A stretch of DNA of 6,704 nt from Paracoccaceae bacterium (GCA_003565055.1 PXDM01000285.1:1-6704); one strand, 5' to 3'; numbered from the stretch's first letter, positions 1 to 6,328 are shown. The notes: generated from the sequence alone by a model not told the origin. Program-made: numbers and translations.

Positions 1-808
1 ATGCGGCAAAGGGGGTGCCAATACCCAGCAAGTCTACTGGTGGAGAGAACAATTCACGCAGGCGCCGGTTCCAGCCCGCGAGCCGCGCTTTCGCGTCAAA
101 GATCATCACCCCCTGGTCGATGTGATCAAGCGTCGCGCGCACCATCTGGGCCTGCTCATCGAGCAGTTTCGTGCGCTCCTCGCGGGCATTGCGCACCATG
201 TTGGTGACATCGGTCTGCGTCACCGCGGTCCCGCCCGAGGCCATACGCTGTTCGGAGACCTGCAGCCATTGATCCTCGATCAGCGGCACCATGAAATTCA
301 CATCGCGCCGCCGGTGGCTGTCGATGCGCTGCGCCACCCAATCATCGCGCGAGACATGATTTGCGAGATTCAGCGCCGGGCTCTCGGAGACGAATTGCAC
401 ATATTGCTGGAAGAACAGCCCCCGTTCGATGCGCGCGCGCACATCCGGCAGATCGGCGCAGAAGCGTGAATTCCACATGGTCAGCCGGTCTTGCGCGTCA
501 AACATCGCAAAGCCCTCGCTCATGGCTTCCAGCGCATCCGCGAGCGCATTGCGCGCGTTCACGGCGTCGCGTTCGGCCTGCGAGAGCCGCGCGTTGGAGG
601 TGCGCAGCCGGTCTAGTGTCTCGGCCAGATCGCGGGTGCGGGTGCGGATCTGCTGCTCCATTGCGACGACATGGTTGAGCTGGCCGATGGGGCGGTTGGG
701 GCTTTGCGCGGCGCGTTCAGAGCTGTCCATCAGCGCGTCGATGATCGCGCGCAGGCGCAGGTTTTCCTCCTCCGGGCTCAGGTTCTCGGTCAGGAAATTC
801 TCAGGCAT
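1..808 (-). CDS. PAS_7 sensor histidine kinase, N-terminal part (partial, runs off the left edge)
   Basis: This is the first 269 residues of a cytoplasmic sensor kinase; the catalytic part lies beyond the window. The fragment has no membrane segment. Residues about 45-95 form a heptad-like helical stretch (QQIRTRTRDLAETLDRLR). It is followed by a PAS_7-type domain at about 90-205, recognisable by ALEAMSEGFAMFDAQDRL and MWNSRF. A second PAS unit begins at about 224 (ATLDHIDQGVMIFDAKARL, GWNRRLRELF). Tandem PAS_7 domains of this form are typical of (often hybrid) histidine kinases next to FIST proteins, including Pseudomonas NahK/ErcS'. The ATG at 808-806 overlaps the FIST gene: ATGCCTGA contains the FIST stop codon, so translation is probably coupled. 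I infer kinase activity from the family; no H-box or ATPase motif is visible here. Confidence 0.85.
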   Translation of the reverse strand, partial: MPENFLTENLSPEEENLRLRAIIDALMDSSERAAQSPNRPIGQLNHVVAMEQQIRTRTRDLAETLDRLRTSNARLSQAERDAVNARNALADALEAMSEGFAMFDAQDRLTMWNSRFCADLPDVRARIERGLFFQQYVQFVSESPALNLANHVSRDDWVAQRIDSHRRRDVNFMVPLIEDQWLQVSEQRMASGGTAVTQTDVTNMVRNAREERTKLLDEQAQMVRATLDHIDQGVMIFDAKARLAGWNRRLRELFSPPVDLLGIGTPFAA

Positions 809-2003
809 CCGCGCGGGTCTTCATCAGGGGGGCCGTGAAATCGCCAGTGCCGAGCGCGTCGGTGTCTTCCTCGGGCGGGTAGAAGGCGAGCCCGGTGAAG
901 GTCTGGTTCACATGCACCAGATTGAACTGCTCGCCATAGGTGTTGAACCCCGTCACCCCGAAACGGTCGAGCACCTTGGAGATGCGATGCGCGCTCTGGC
1001 TGTTCTCGGCCTCCAGCCGGCGCAGGATACAGTCACAGGCGAGGATTGCAGGCGTCTCGCCCTTGGGCGCAAGGCGCGACAATTCGCGTTCCAGATGCGC
1101 CTCCAGATCGGTGCTCTGCGCGAGCCGCAGCACCAGCCCCGGCTCGATGGCGGAGAAGAACCGCAAGGTGCCGTCCGGCTCCACGCGCTGGATCGCCAGC
1201 ACGTGATGCTCATCGCCGATTTTCGACACCACCGGATTGGCCGCGAAAGTGAAGGGCGAGAGTTGTTCGGGATCCTTGCCGAGAATGCGCGCATATTCCG
1301 GCCCCGCAGGCATGCCATTGATCCCGCGCACAAGCCGCTGTTCGGGATCGGCATCGGTCACGACCATGCGGTGATCGGTCGGCTCAAGATGGTCGAAGCG
1401 AAACGCTGTCACCCGGCAGGGCGTGCGCAGGAGCGCGAGAACCGCCGCATCCGTCAGGAAGCGGCCCTCATGCAGCACGAAGGTTTTGCCAAAGCTCAGC
1501 CCATCGCCCGCCGAGCCGCCCACCAGCGGGCTCTGCCCCAGCGCTTCGGAGAGCGCCCAGACCAGCTGATCCTCCATCAGCGACAGCCCGTCACTGAGCA
1601 GAAAGGCCACTTCATTGGCCCAGTCAGCGGTCGAGAACGTGACCTCGGCGCGCAATTCAAAGGTCAGATCGCGCGCGGCTTCCGGGTCGAACTGGCGCAG
1701 ATTGCTCAGATGGCCGGTCGCCACGCGAAACAGGCTGCGCGGCAGGCCCATCACCACGATCTGCCTTTCGAGATAGCCCCCCGCGCCGATCTCGCCCGCC
1801 GTGGTGCAGCCGATGATCTGCGTATCGCCGACAATGGGCGCGAGGGCTTGCTCGATCACCGCCAGATCATGGCCTTCGCCGACAAAGAGAATGATCAGCG
1901 CCAGCGTCTCGGGCGCGAGCTGCGCGAGCACATGCGCAATGGCATCCGCAGTCTTCGGCGCGTCCGACTGGACCCGCGTGATGAACGATGCGTCAGGTAG
2001 CAT
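801..2003 (-). CDS. FIST-domain sensor protein (NosP-like)
   Basis: A 400-residue cytoplasmic protein with FIST_N and FIST_C domains. FIST proteins are ligand-sensing partners of signalling proteins; Pseudomonas NosP is a haem-containing FIST protein that binds nitric oxide and inhibits its kinase NahK. Visible family motifs are GCTTAGEIG (65-73), VGGSAGDG (161-168), LACDCILRR (321-329), GFNTYGEQ (352-359) and NQTFTGLAF (366-374). The reading frame stays open upstream into the regulator gene, but I chose the ATG at 2003. It follows a strong Shine-Dalgarno sequence (GGGAGGGG), the protein then starts like a FIST_N domain, and the upstream extension is arginine-rich nonsense. The gene lies 94 bases after the regulator and overlaps the kinase by 8 bases, so the three are probably one operon. 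Haem or NO binding is inference only; small-molecule sensing of another kind is equally possible. Confidence 0.9.
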   Translation of the reverse strand: MLPDASFITRVQSDAPKTADAIAHVLAQLAPETLALIILFVGEGHDLAVIEQALAPIVGDTQIIGCTTAGEIGAGGYLERQIVVMGLPRSLFRVATGHLSNLRQFDPEAARDLTFELRAEVTFSTADWANEVAFLLSDGLSLMEDQLVWALSEALGQSPLVGGSAGDGLSFGKTFVLHEGRFLTDAAVLALLRTPCRVTAFRFDHLEPTDHRMVVTDADPEQRLVRGINGMPAGPEYARILGKDPEQLSPFTFAANPVVSKIGDEHHVLAIQRVEPDGTLRFFSAIEPGLVLRLAQSTDLEAHLERELSRLAPKGETPAILACDCILRRLEAENSQSAHRISKVLDRFGVTGFNTYGEQFNLVHVNQTFTGLAFYPPEEDTDALGTGDFTAPLMKTRADA

Positions 2004-2097
2004 CCAGCACCCCTCCCATGGCGATGGACCGTAATCGCTGTTCTTTAGCGCATCACTGCGGCCCGAGGCAAAGGGTTTGCGCGCCCTGCGCCACCGC

Positions 2098-2757
2098 TCA
2101 ATTCGAGTCGCGGTCGCGCAGGATTTCCGCGAAACTCGCGGAATGGGCGATGCGCACGGCCTGTGTGCGGCTTTGCGCGCCGAGTTTGCGCAGGATCGCC
2201 GTGACATGCGCCTTCACGGTCGTCTCGGAAATCGACAATTCAAAAGCGATCTGCTTGTTGAGATAGCCCTCGCAGATCAGCGCGAGGATGCGGCCCTGTT
2301 GCGGGGTCAGCTCCGACAGCCGGTCGAGCGCGCTGCGTTCGGCATCCTGCGGCGCGTCCTTGGAGGGCGCGGTGTAGCCCTGCGGCAGATAGATCCCGCC
2401 CTGCGCGGCGGCGCGGATGGCCGTCACGAACGCATCGCGCGGCGCGTGTTTGGGCACGAAGCCGGCCGCGCCCGCATGCAGAACGGCCGTGATGATGCGG
2501 TCTTCGCTCATCGAGGAGACGACGATCACCGGCACACCGGGCGCGGCATTGCGCAGCCGCGTCAGCCCGTCGAGCCCGGCCACATCGGGCAGATTGAGGT
2601 CGAGGATGATCGTGTCCACCTCCAGCCCGCCGCGCAACAGTTCCAGCGCCAGCCCCAGCGCGCTTGCCGTTTCGACACGAGTCTTCCCGAGAGCTTCGGA
2701 CAAGGTGATCTGCAAGGCTTCGCAGAACAGCGGATGGTCGTCTATCACCAGTATCAT
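2098..2757 (-). CDS. LuxR/NarL-family response regulator (AgmR/ErdR-like)
   Basis: A 219-residue two-component DNA-binding regulator. The receiver domain occupies about 1-120, with the acidic pair D6-D7, the likely phosphorylated D53 in DLNLPD, S81 and K103. The LuxR-type helix-turn-helix is at about 147-205 (LSELTPQQGRILALICEGYL, then SISETTVKAHVTAILRKLGA). The receiver, especially DTIILDLNLPDVAGLDGL and VPKHAPRDAF, resembles the AgmR/ErdR/CrbR branch, which controls alcohol or acetate metabolism in pseudomonads and vibrios; this is from memory of the family, not a search. I chose the ATG at 2757 because GAGAGGGAC precedes it and the protein then begins exactly at the first receiver strand. 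In-frame ATGs at 2808, 2796 and 2787 are possible alternatives. It is the first gene of the unit with the FIST sensor and PAS kinase, which presumably phosphorylates it. Confidence 0.9.
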   Translation of the reverse strand: MILVIDDHPLFCEALQITLSEALGKTRVETASALGLALELLRGGLEVDTIILDLNLPDVAGLDGLTRLRNAAPGVPVIVVSSMSEDRIITAVLHAGAAGFVPKHAPRDAFVTAIRAAAQGGIYLPQGYTAPSKDAPQDAERSALDRLSELTPQQGRILALICEGYLNKQIAFELSISETTVKAHVTAILRKLGAQSRTQAVRIAHSASFAEILRDRDSN

Positions 2758-2838
2758 GTCGTCCCTCTCTGTGGTGACAGCCTCCATTGTGATCATTGTT
2801 TCACGCATGATGTGCTCGCTTCTGACTGTCTCACCACT

Positions 2839-2915
2839 CCCCCGAGAGCAGCATAGGGGGAAATCAGAGGCTTGACGCCCCCTTCTTAGGTCGCATGTGG
2901 TCGGGGGGTGACGCC
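2839..2915. promoter_or_regulatory. Control region upstream of the response regulator, with paired C-run/G-run motifs
   Basis: The 164 bases between aroQ and the regulator gene must hold the regulator's promoter if it has its own. Two C-run/G-run pairs lie here: CCCCC (2839-2843) with GGGGG (2856-2860), and CCCCC (2878-2882) with GGGGGG (2903-2908). The heptamer TGACGCC occurs twice (2873-2879 and 2909-2915). I see no convincing -35/-10 pair and no U-tract terminator after aroQ. These may be binding sites, possibly for the regulator itself; that is inference. Confidence 0.3.
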
Positions 2916-2921
2916 TAGCGC

Positions 2922-3356
2922 TCAGCTCAGGCGATGGGCCATGTGACGCAGCGCCAGCAGATAGCCCTGCGTGCCGCAGCCCGCGATCATCGCATCCGCG
3001 CGCTGGCTGATATAGGAATGATGGCGGAAGCTCTCGCGGCGGTGGATATTGGTGATATGCACCTCGATCACCGGCCCTTCAAACGCGTGCAACGCATCGA
3101 GGATCGCCACGGAGGTATGCGTATACGCGCCTGCATTGATGATCACGCCTTGCGCGCTGTTGCGTGCTGCATGGATCTGCGTGACGATCTCGCCCTCATG
3201 GTTGGACTGCGCGAAGACCACATCAAGCCCCAGCTCCGCGCCGAAATCCGTGCAGGCAGCGGCCACATCCGCGAGCGTCTCATGGCCATAAAGCGCAGGC
3301 TCGCGCTGGCCGAGCAGGTTGAGATTCGGGCCGTTCAGGATGTGGATCGCGGGCAT
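2922..3356 (-). CDS. aroQ: Type II 3-dehydroquinate dehydratase
   Basis: A complete 144-residue type II dehydroquinase, the normal family length. It converts 3-dehydroquinate to 3-dehydroshikimate in the shikimate pathway to aromatic amino acids and acts in the cytoplasm as a dodecamer. The hallmark start ILNGPNLNLLGQREP is at residues 6-20. Other active-site residues are all present: R18 and the catalytic Y23 on the lid, the QSNHEGE block (50-56), N74-A-G-A-Y-T-H80, H100 (VHITNIHRRE) and R111. The ATG at 3356 follows AGAAGGA, which overlaps the suhB stop codon, so the gene is very likely co-transcribed with the phosphatase gene 14 bases upstream. No other aro genes are near. This is the most certain assignment in the window. 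Confidence 0.97.
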   Translation of the reverse strand: MPAIHILNGPNLNLLGQREPALYGHETLADVAAACTDFGAELGLDVVFAQSNHEGEIVTQIHAARNSAQGVIINAGAYTHTSVAILDALHAFEGPVIEVHITNIHRRESFRHHSYISQRADAMIAGCGTQGYLLALRHMAHRLS

Positions 3357-3371
3357 GGGGCAGGGTCCTTC

Positions 3372-4163
3372 TCAGGGGCGCGTGCGGATCACCTTGGCGA
3401 AACTCTCGAAAATCTCGGCATTCGCGGCGATGATCTCACCGCGCTCGAAAATCCCGGCTTCGTCACGGATGGGGCCCGTGAAGCCTCCGGCCTCGCGCAC
3501 CAGCAACAGACCGGCAGCGATGTCCCAGGGCTGCAATTCGCGCTCCCAGAACCCGTCATAGCGCCCGGCCGCGACATAGGCGAGATCGAGCGACGCCGCC
3601 CCCCATCTGCGCACACCCGCGCAAGCGGGCATCAGCTGCGCCAGATCATGCAACATCGCAGGCAGGGTTTTCTTGGCGGCGAAGGGCACGCCGGTCGCAA
3701 AAATGCTCTCGATCATCGTGCCACGATTGGACACGCGCAGGCGGCGGTCATTCATGAAACAGCCCATGCCTTTTTCGGCATAGTAAAGTTCGTCCTTGGC
3801 CGGATCAAAGACCACGCCCGCGACGATCTCGCCCTTGAACTCCAGCGCGATGGAAATCGCCCAATGCGGCAGGCCATGCAGGAAATTCGTGGTCCCGTCG
3901 AGCGGGTCCACGATCCAGCGCCGTGTCGGGTCCTTGCCCTCCACGGGTGCGGATTCCTCGCCCAGCCAGCCGTAATTCGGGCGCGCTTCCATTAGCATCT
4001 CGCGGATGATCTTTTCGGAAGCGATATCCGCGCGGCTGACGAAATCGCCTGCGGCCTTGGACGAGACCTGCAAATTCTCCACCTCGCGGAAATCCTTGAC
4101 CAGCGACCGGCCCGCCTTGCGCGCCGCATTGATCATGATGTTGAGGTTGGCTGAAAGTTGCAT
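3372..4163 (-). CDS. suhB: Inositol monophosphatase family protein (SuhB-like)
   Basis: A 263-residue member of the Mg2+-dependent inositol monophosphatase family, which hydrolyses myo-inositol-1-phosphate and related sugar phosphates. The metal-binding motifs are complete: GWLGEE (65-70, E70), WIVDPLDGTTNF (83-94, D86 and D89), and the C-terminal WDIAAGLLLVREAGG (213-227, D214). The frame stays open to 4355, but the first 64 codons are not protein-like and overlap the intergenic region. The start MQLSANLNIMINAARKAG at 4163 matches the family's first helix and has GGAG about 12 bases upstream. It leads the suhB-aroQ unit. In E. coli SuhB also assists rRNA transcription; whether that applies here cannot be told. 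The symbol is by family resemblance, and a role as another small-molecule phosphatase of the same fold is possible. Confidence 0.93.
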   Translation of the reverse strand: MQLSANLNIMINAARKAGRSLVKDFREVENLQVSSKAAGDFVSRADIASEKIIREMLMEARPNYGWLGEESAPVEGKDPTRRWIVDPLDGTTNFLHGLPHWAISIALEFKGEIVAGVVFDPAKDELYYAEKGMGCFMNDRRLRVSNRGTMIESIFATGVPFAAKKTLPAMLHDLAQLMPACAGVRRWGAASLDLAYVAAGRYDGFWERELQPWDIAAGLLLVREAGGFTGPIRDEAGIFERGEIIAANAEIFESFAKVIRTRP

Positions 4164-4196
4164 CGTCGTCGTCGCTCCGGTCGGGGTTGCGCATGG

Positions 4197-4225
4197 CCTA
4201 TACGCGGGCAGGGGGCGGATGTGAA
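4197..4225 (-). promoter_or_regulatory. Candidate sigma-70 promoter of suhB-aroQ
   Basis: On the minus strand TTCACA (4225-4220) and TATAGG (4202-4197) are separated by exactly 17 bases. This would start transcription about 25-30 bases upstream of the suhB ATG. The match is moderate, and no other pair in the interval looks better. Confidence 0.4.
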
Positions 4226-4258
4226 GGGGCAACGCGGGCCTGCCAGCAGGCGTCGCGC

Positions 4259-4276
4259 AATCACGCGGTCGTGATT
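4259..4276. repeat. 18-bp perfect inverted repeat, possible operator
   Basis: AATCACG-CGGT-CGTGATT has perfect 7-bp arms around a 4-base centre. It lies between the divergent suhB and DUF305 genes, directly beside the CueR-like dyad. No gene reads into it on either strand, so a terminator role is unlikely; a protein-binding site is more plausible. Confidence 0.5.
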
Positions 4277-4306
4277 TTCCTTCCCTTTGCTGGAAACACG
4301 TAGCGT
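4275..4306 (+). promoter_or_regulatory. Candidate CueR/HmrR-type (MerR-family) copper-responsive promoter
   Basis: TTCC-CTTTGCT-GGAA at 4281-4295 differs by one base from the core of the E. coli copA CueR site as I remember it (TTCC-CCTTGCT-GGAA). The left arm continues as TCCTTCC; the right arm, GGAAACA, is weaker than the usual GGAAGGT. A poor -35 (TTTTCC, 4275-4280) and a poor -10 (TAGCGT, 4301-4306) flank it with a long 20-base spacer, as expected for MerR-family promoters. The next gene encodes a secreted metal-ligand-rich protein, which fits copper control. Confidence 0.5.
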
Positions 4307-4332
4307 CCCGGCACATCACAGGAGGATCCCGC

Positions 4333-4734
4333 ATGAAACCTACCATCCTTGCCACAGCTCTCGCCTTTGCCCTCGGCGCAGGCGCTGTCGCTTTCGCCCA
4401 GATGCAGAACCATGATCACGGCGGCCACGACCATGGGGCGCATGATCACGCGGACCATGCACAGGCGGCAGGGGATCAATCTGCCTCGACGCTCGCGTTC
4501 ATCGCGGCGAATGACGCGATGCATGAAGGCATGATGATCGGTTTTACAGGCGATGCGGATGTCGATTTCGTCGCCGGCATGATCCCGCATCATGAAGGTG
4601 CGATTGCCATGGCCGAGATCGTGCTCGAGCACGGGCAGGACCCGGAAGTCGCAGAACTCGCCCGTGAAATCATCGCGGCGCAGCAAGAGGAAATCGCCTG
4701 GATGCGCGCGTGGTTGGCGGCACGGGCGCAATGA
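4333..4734 (+). CDS. Secreted histidine-rich DUF305 protein, probably copper-binding
   Basis: A 133-residue exported protein. Residues 1-22 form a signal peptide with a short basic start, an Ala/Leu/Val-rich core and a cleavage site at AFA|Q. Residues 27-43 form a histidine- and aspartate-rich segment (HDHGGHDHGAHDHADH) suited to metal binding. Residues about 52-130 are the DUF305 domain, with AMHEGMM (62-68), DVDFVAGMIPHHEGAIAMAE (76-95), H100 and WMRAWL (123-128), rich in His and Met. DUF305 includes the cyanobacterial periplasmic copper protein CopM, so a periplasmic copper buffer or scavenger is the likely role; this is inferred from family and context. The ATG at 4333 follows a consensus AGGAGG (4320-4325). 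A candidate copper-sensor operator lies just upstream. It appears to be monocistronic. Confidence 0.9.
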   Translation: MKPTILATALAFALGAGAVAFAQMQNHDHGGHDHGAHDHADHAQAAGDQSASTLAFIAANDAMHEGMMIGFTGDADVDFVAGMIPHHEGAIAMAEIVLEHGQDPEVAELAREIIAAQQEEIAWMRAWLAARAQ

Positions 4735-4768
4735 CACAAAACATATATTCAAAATACGGAAATAAACT

Positions 4769-4800
4769 TGCCACATCCTGATGGCAGCGCTAGCTTTTTT
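4769..4800 (+). terminator. Weak candidate terminator after the DUF305 gene
   Basis: A short stem TGCCA/TGGCA (4769-4773 with 4782-4786, 8-base loop) is followed by GCGCTAGC and six T residues (4795-4800). The stem is short and lies eight bases from the T run, so it is not a classic intrinsic terminator. A second stem, CCCGC/GCGGG, follows at 4801-4819. Confidence 0.3.
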
Positions 4801-4891
4801 CCCGCAGGTGAGGCGCGGGTTTCGCCGGAAGATTACTCCTCGTTCCCTCCTTTCGGGACTGCGTCTCGCCTGCACCTTGCCACTTATGCTC

Positions 4892-4920
4892 TTGCAAAAC
4901 TGTGCCATTTTCCCGATAAT
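4892..4920 (+). promoter_or_regulatory. Strong sigma-70 promoter of the NDUFS4-like gene
   Basis: TTGCAA (4892-4897) and GATAAT (4915-4920) are separated by exactly 17 bases, close to the sigma-70 consensus and the best promoter in the window. Transcription would begin near 4927, giving a very short leader that holds only the AGGAGG ribosome-binding site before the ATG at 4942. Confidence 0.65.
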
Positions 4921-4930
4921 GAGGGGAAAT
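4907..4930. repeat. Inverted repeat enclosing the -10 box
   Basis: ATTTTCCC (4907-4914) and GGGGAAAT (4923-4930) form 8-base arms (seven Watson-Crick pairs and one G-T) around GATAATGA, which contains the -10 hexamer. A protein bound here would block the promoter, so a repressor operator is a reasonable reading. A chance hairpin is the alternative. Confidence 0.5.
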
Positions 4931-4941
4931 CAGGAGGTCCG

Positions 4942-5253
4942 ATGCGCGCTCGTATTTATCGTCCCGCTCGCAATGCAATGCAATCCGGCACAGCCAAGAC
5001 CAAGCTCTGGGTTCTGGAGTTCTCGCCGTCGATGGCGCGGCGCATTGATCCGCTGATGGGCTGGACCAGCTCCGCCGATATGGATTCGCAGGTGAAGCTC
5101 CGGTTTGACACGCAGGAGGCTGCTGAAGCCTATGCCAAAGAACACGGCATCGACTATGTCGTGATCCAGCCGAAACCGCGCCGCGCGAATCTGCGCCCCG
5201 GTGGCTATGGCGATAATTTCGCGACCAATCGCCGACAGGTCTGGACGCATTGA
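4942..5253 (+). CDS. NDUFS4-like accessory subunit of respiratory complex I (ETC complex I subunit)
   Basis: A 103-residue protein of the ETC complex I subunit family, homologous to mitochondrial NDUFS4 (18 kDa subunit). Such subunits sit on the peripheral arm of NADH:ubiquinone oxidoreductase and help stabilise it. Family features are ARIYRPARNAMQSG (3-16), the LWVLEF strand (22-27), GWTSSADMDSQVKLRF (40-55), the helix EAAEAYAKEHGI (59-70), DYVVIQP (71-77) and the C-terminal YGDNFATNRRQVWTH. The frame is open back to 4768, but the ATG at 4942 has a consensus AGGAGG (4932-4937) and yields the usual family start; the upstream extension does not look like protein. It is a single gene with its own strong promoter, away from any nuo operon, as is usual for bacterial supernumerary subunits. 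It has no membrane segment. Confidence 0.92.
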   Translation: MRARIYRPARNAMQSGTAKTKLWVLEFSPSMARRIDPLMGWTSSADMDSQVKLRFDTQEAAEAYAKEHGIDYVVIQPKPRRANLRPGGYGDNFATNRRQVWTH

Positions 5254-5453
5254 AAACTTGTTGTCCGGCAACGGGACCTGTTTTCAGCGCCGGTGACCTG
5301 ATCCAAGACTGATGCCGTCGATATGGTGCCTTGAACCAAGTTGCGCGCCCTGTACGACATCGCGATGTCCACAGGCTATGCCGAAAAGCGGGTCCATGAT
5401 CGGCCGCCGCGTCATTTGCTCACTCTGGAGTAAATTGGCTTTCTGGGGCGCGT
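5254..5453. other. Non-coding stretch after the NDUFS4-like gene
   Basis: No credible gene is visible on either strand. A small stem GTTG/CAAC follows the stop codon but has no T run. Short open stretches exist, such as a plus-strand peptide LRALYDIAMSTGYAEKR encoded near 5341-5391, but none has a start or a recognisable family. Together with the adjacent tnpA remnant this looks like scar DNA at the edge of an accessory region. Confidence 0.5.
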
Positions 5454-5732
5454 CTATGTTTCCACGGCAGGACCGCCGCCAAGAGCGATACGCTGCTCTG
5501 ACAACGATAGGCCCTTTCCAGGCGCGCAACGGGGGTCTTTCAGCCACTTGAAAATCAGGTTGGCGCTCATTGAATAGCGCCGTGCAACTTGTCCATCCGA
5601 AACGCCCCGCGTCAACCTCCGCGTGCAAATCGAGTGTTTCTCGACATCCGACCAGAGCCACTTCTGCAGCCCCTTTTCCTCGCCTCCCTCGACCTCAAGA
5701 TGTCGATGATTGATGTGGCGACTGCCGCTCAC
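5454..5732 (-). pseudogene. IS66-family tnpA (OrfA) remnant
   Basis: The 92-codon frame (GTG at 5732 to TAG at 5454) retains the HTH core of an IS66-type TnpA accessory protein: KWLWSDVEK (24-32), then GVSDGQVARRYSMSANLIFK and WLKDPRCAPG. Intact relatives have a run like RRRWSDDVKARIVAETLAPG before this; here that part is eroded (HSICTRRLTR). After APGKG the sequence loses similarity and soon stops. A one-base shift near 5463 would restore an LPVE-like motif seen in relatives, suggesting a frameshift. No tnpB, no DDE transposase gene and no convincing terminal inverted repeats are present, so this is a dead fragment. The family call is by motif memory. Confidence 0.65.
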
Positions 5733-5773
5733 TCAATCGCGCGGGCAAGGCTGTCAGACTGGAGTGATACGGT

Positions 5774-6289
5774 TCAAAAGACCATTTGGAAGCCAAAGTG
5801 AAAGACGTCGATACCCGCAGAGTGGGACGTGATTTTGGCATTGGAAATATGATAGAATCCGCCAACGATATAAGTTGCATCGCCAATTGGGTAGGAGATA
5901 TCAAGTCCTGTGCGAAATTGGATCAAGTCTTTTTCTTCAAAAGAGGACAGATCGCTTTGATAGAGAGTAGGTCCCCAGAAGGGAACTATTTCGAGCTCGC
6001 CTGCATGAAACCTTTTTCCGATCCCAGCTGTCGCAAAGGCAGCGCCATCAACTGAAATGCCCATGGCGTAAACGGGGATGATGTTCCCAAATATAGGGTC
6101 ATGACTTTTCGCCGTAAGTGTGAGCCAGCCTTTCTGACCCGGCCCAGACTTGGCTTTCCGGTTTGCTCCGGTCGTGAGCGAAATATCGTAGCGCCCCATG
6201 AAAGCTGTTTCTGCTGGAGTACCGTTTCTTGTGACTATGGCGAGACCCGTTGCGCCAACAAATTGTGCATATGTGAGGCCAAGGAACAT
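5774..6289 (-). CDS. PagL-like lipid A 3-O-deacylase (acyloxyacyl hydrolase), N-terminus doubtful
   Basis: A 171-residue beta-barrel-like protein. PagL enzymes sit in the outer membrane and remove the 3-O acyl chain from lipid A. The C-terminal motif FYHISNAKITSHSAGID (145-161) aligns with Pseudomonas PagL HYSNAG...GIE: H147 and S149 match the catalytic His-Ser pair, and D161 stands where PagL has its active-site glutamate. Alternating hydrophobic strands such as LEIVPFWGPTLYQ (99-111) and LIQFRTGLDISYPIG (122-136) follow, and the protein ends in Phe, as expected for a BAM-targeting signal. The first in-frame ATG gives no signal peptide: MFLGLTYAQF already looks like strand 1. An in-frame TGA lies 14 codons upstream, so the gene may be 5'-damaged. 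It is AT-richer than the genes to its left, pointing to transfer. Confidence 0.7.
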   Translation of the reverse strand: MFLGLTYAQFVGATGLAIVTRNGTPAETAFMGRYDISLTTGANRKAKSGPGQKGWLTLTAKSHDPIFGNIIPVYAMGISVDGAAFATAGIGKRFHAGELEIVPFWGPTLYQSDLSSFEEKDLIQFRTGLDISYPIGDATYIVGGFYHISNAKITSHSAGIDVFHFGFQMVF

Positions 6290-6328
6290 GTATTTATTTC
6301 CGTCACTTATAATGCGCTCATTGCCGCG

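Noticed and set aside
429..2000. 523-codon open frame on the plus strand
   Set aside because: It is antisense to the kinase and FIST genes, arises from high GC at third positions, and its peptide is a low-complexity His/Arg-rich string with no domain.
2004..2207. N-terminal extension of the FIST gene
   Set aside because: It would overlap the regulator gene by about 110 bases, is arginine-rich and bypasses the strong ribosome-binding site before 2003.
2077..2856. 259-codon open frame on the plus strand
   Set aside because: It lies opposite the response regulator, whose receiver and HTH motifs are unmistakable.
2839..2908. Intrinsic terminator after aroQ
   Set aside because: The C-run/G-run pairs have long loops and no T run follows in the minus-strand direction.
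2934..3995. 353-codon open frame on the plus strand
   Set aside because: It mirrors aroQ and the inositol monophosphatase gene, both of which have complete catalytic motifs on the minus strand.
4164..4355. N-terminal extension of the inositol monophosphatase gene
   Set aside because: It would cover the divergent promoters and the start of the DUF305 gene, and it is not like the family's N-terminus.
4261..4908. 215-codon open frame on the minus strand
   Set aside because: It is antisense to the DUF305 gene and its control region; the plus strand has a signal peptide and a consensus ribosome-binding site.
5254..5453. tRNA gene or attachment site after the NDUFS4-like gene
   Set aside because: No cloverleaf, T-loop motif or repeated att-like core could be found by eye.
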